Below are positions 63,193 to 64,000 of a stretch of DNA of 64,000 nt, one piece after another. The DNA lies in NCBI RefSeq assembly GCF_000316625.1, contig NC_019676.1, forward strand, positions 5,970,501 to 6,034,500. The letters are read 5' to 3'. This DNA is from Nostoc sp. PCC 7107. Its GTDB lineage: Bacteria; Cyanobacteriota; Cyanobacteriia; Cyanobacteriales; Nostocaceae. Within the stretch, counting starts at the first letter, position 1. Each line of letters opens with the position of its first letter. Both the position numbers and the translations under genes were made by a program. Under the pieces are notes generated by a model that did not search any database, was not told the origin of the DNA, and was given only the letters and a program-made list of their open reading frames with translations.

Positions 63193-64000
63193 ATGACTAA
63201 CAATTGGAGTCACATAGAAGAAAGCAATGCAATTATTCGCCGAGGCGGTATTTACTTCGGTAGAGGAGTGCGAGGTACAGAACAGTTTGTTTATGAACTT
63301 GTATCCAATGTCCTTGATGCTTACCTGGCACATCAAGCAACCTTTGTGAATGTAACTTTAGATGGAGCAACTATCTCAGTTGTAGATGACGGCCCAGGAC
63401 TCCCATTTGATGAACCCAGTGATATCGAAGGTGTTAGTCTGGCTACTAAGTTTCTCACCTCTATCCATCGGACACGCTCATATAATGAACACGTTCCCCA
63501 TGTTCACATGGCTAGACTTGGTGTTGGGCTGGCTCCAATTAATGCTACTAGTATTCAACTAACTGTACAAAGTTGGCGTTCTGGAATGCTGTGGGAACAG
63601 TCTTTTAATAAAGGAATTGCCCAAGGTTCTGCCAAGATTATTGAACAAGGTAATGGTCGAGGAACAAAAATTGAAGTAACACCTGATCCTGAACTTTTTA
63701 GGCAAACGCAACCCAGAGTCGGGATAATTCGTAGGGCTTTGTTTGACACGGCTCATTTATTTGCTGGGTTAAGGATTGGATTAAATGAAGAGCGTTTCTA
63801 TGCACCGCAAGGGCTAAAAATGCTGGGATATATATTTTTGACTCGGCAAACAGACGCTAACAATGAGCCATTTCATGTAACTTTGCATCATGAAAATATT
63901 TTGATTGAAGCAGCTGCTTTTGGTGATCGCTTCTCGCCAACCCAAACATTTTCATGGGTAAATGGAGCCAGAACCCCAGATGACGGTAGCCATGTAGAAG
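63193..64000 (+). CDS. GyrB-like GHKL ATPase protein, incomplete
   Basis: The frame is open from the ATG at 63193 to the window end, 269 codons. A Bergerat ATP-binding fold is visible: RRGGIYFGRGVRGTEQFVYE, the N-box ELVSNVLDAYL, the G1 box VVDDGPGLPF and RLGVGLAPIN. Further along SWVNGARTPDDGSHVE matches the GyrB transducer start. The opening is shorter and more diverged than in true GyrB, and the sequence between boxes differs (LTSIHRTRSYNEH). A GyrB-related ATPase of unknown role is likely. The rest, including any TOPRIM domain, lies outside. Confidence 0.75.
   Translation, partial: MTNNWSHIEESNAIIRRGGIYFGRGVRGTEQFVYELVSNVLDAYLAHQATFVNVTLDGATISVVDDGPGLPFDEPSDIEGVSLATKFLTSIHRTRSYNEHVPHVHMARLGVGLAPINATSIQLTVQSWRSGMLWEQSFNKGIAQGSAKIIEQGNGRGTKIEVTPDPELFRQTQPRVGIIRRALFDTAHLFAGLRIGLNEERFYAPQGLKMLGYIFLTRQTDANNEPFHVTLHHENILIEAAAFGDRFSPTQTFSWVNGARTPDDGSHVE

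Overview
The window comes from a filamentous, Nostocales-type cyanobacterium (Nostoc/Anabaena relatives). Signs are a cyanobacterial-only gene set (zeta-carotene desaturase, NdhL, a high-light-inducible protein, a Psb34/ssl1498-family protein, ferredoxin-thioredoxin reductase, DUF1997, DUF3007, DUF4079), frequent HIP1 octamers (GCGATCGC), short tandem heptamer repeats, and a tRNA-Leu(UAA) gene split by a group I intron. Most of it is ordinary chromosomal housekeeping sequence with loosely packed genes.

Layout. 1-5.8 kb: the end of a metal P-type ATPase, an FHA protein, a TIGR01777 epimerase, a TPR protein, an IscA/SufA-type Fe-S carrier and a cyanobacterial DUF6930-like protein. 5.8-7.8 kb: a long AT-rich stretch with a 30-bp perfect palindrome, tiny ORFs and a 55-residue ribbon-helix-helix protein. 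7.8-16 kb: zds with an SRPBCC partner, a hicAB pair whose toxin gene is broken by a miniature transposable element, a ferredoxin, cobQ, a peroxiredoxin and a DrrAB-type ABC exporter. 16-22.8 kb: rbp-rpsU, a Psb34-like protein, a DEAD-box helicase with an unusual motif III, and cydAB. 23-25.1 kb: an overlapping AAA ATPase/TOPRIM-like pair, the best candidate for an uncharacterised (probably defence) system. 25.3-34 kb: ald, hli, a WD40 protein, an RnfD-like/DUF2330 pair, a PadR/DUF4188 divergon with a striking operator, and a sigma-like protein. 34-40 kb: a 1950-residue TamB protein with nearly identical internal 70-residue repeats.

42.7-47.3 kb is a decaying accessory block: an alcohol dehydrogenase remnant, a secreted alpha/beta hydrolase, a cyclophilin-like lipoprotein, a cupin with an in-frame TGA, a divergent AraC regulator and an IS110 remnant. 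It ends beside the intron-bearing tRNA-Leu gene. 48-64 kb returns to core genes (ndhL-DUF3007, trpA, menH, ftrC-DUF309, NDH-2, DUF58) with a degraded DODA-type dioxygenase between a MarR regulator and a glutathionyl-hydroquinone reductase-like gene. The window ends inside a GyrB-like ATPase gene.

Several classes of dispersed repeat (a MITE, double-hairpin REP-like units, a repeat of about 114 bp present twice in opposite orientation, and heptamer arrays) lie between genes, and some have altered start codons, stop codons or reading frames. All family assignments come from reading motifs by eye; no database search was run.
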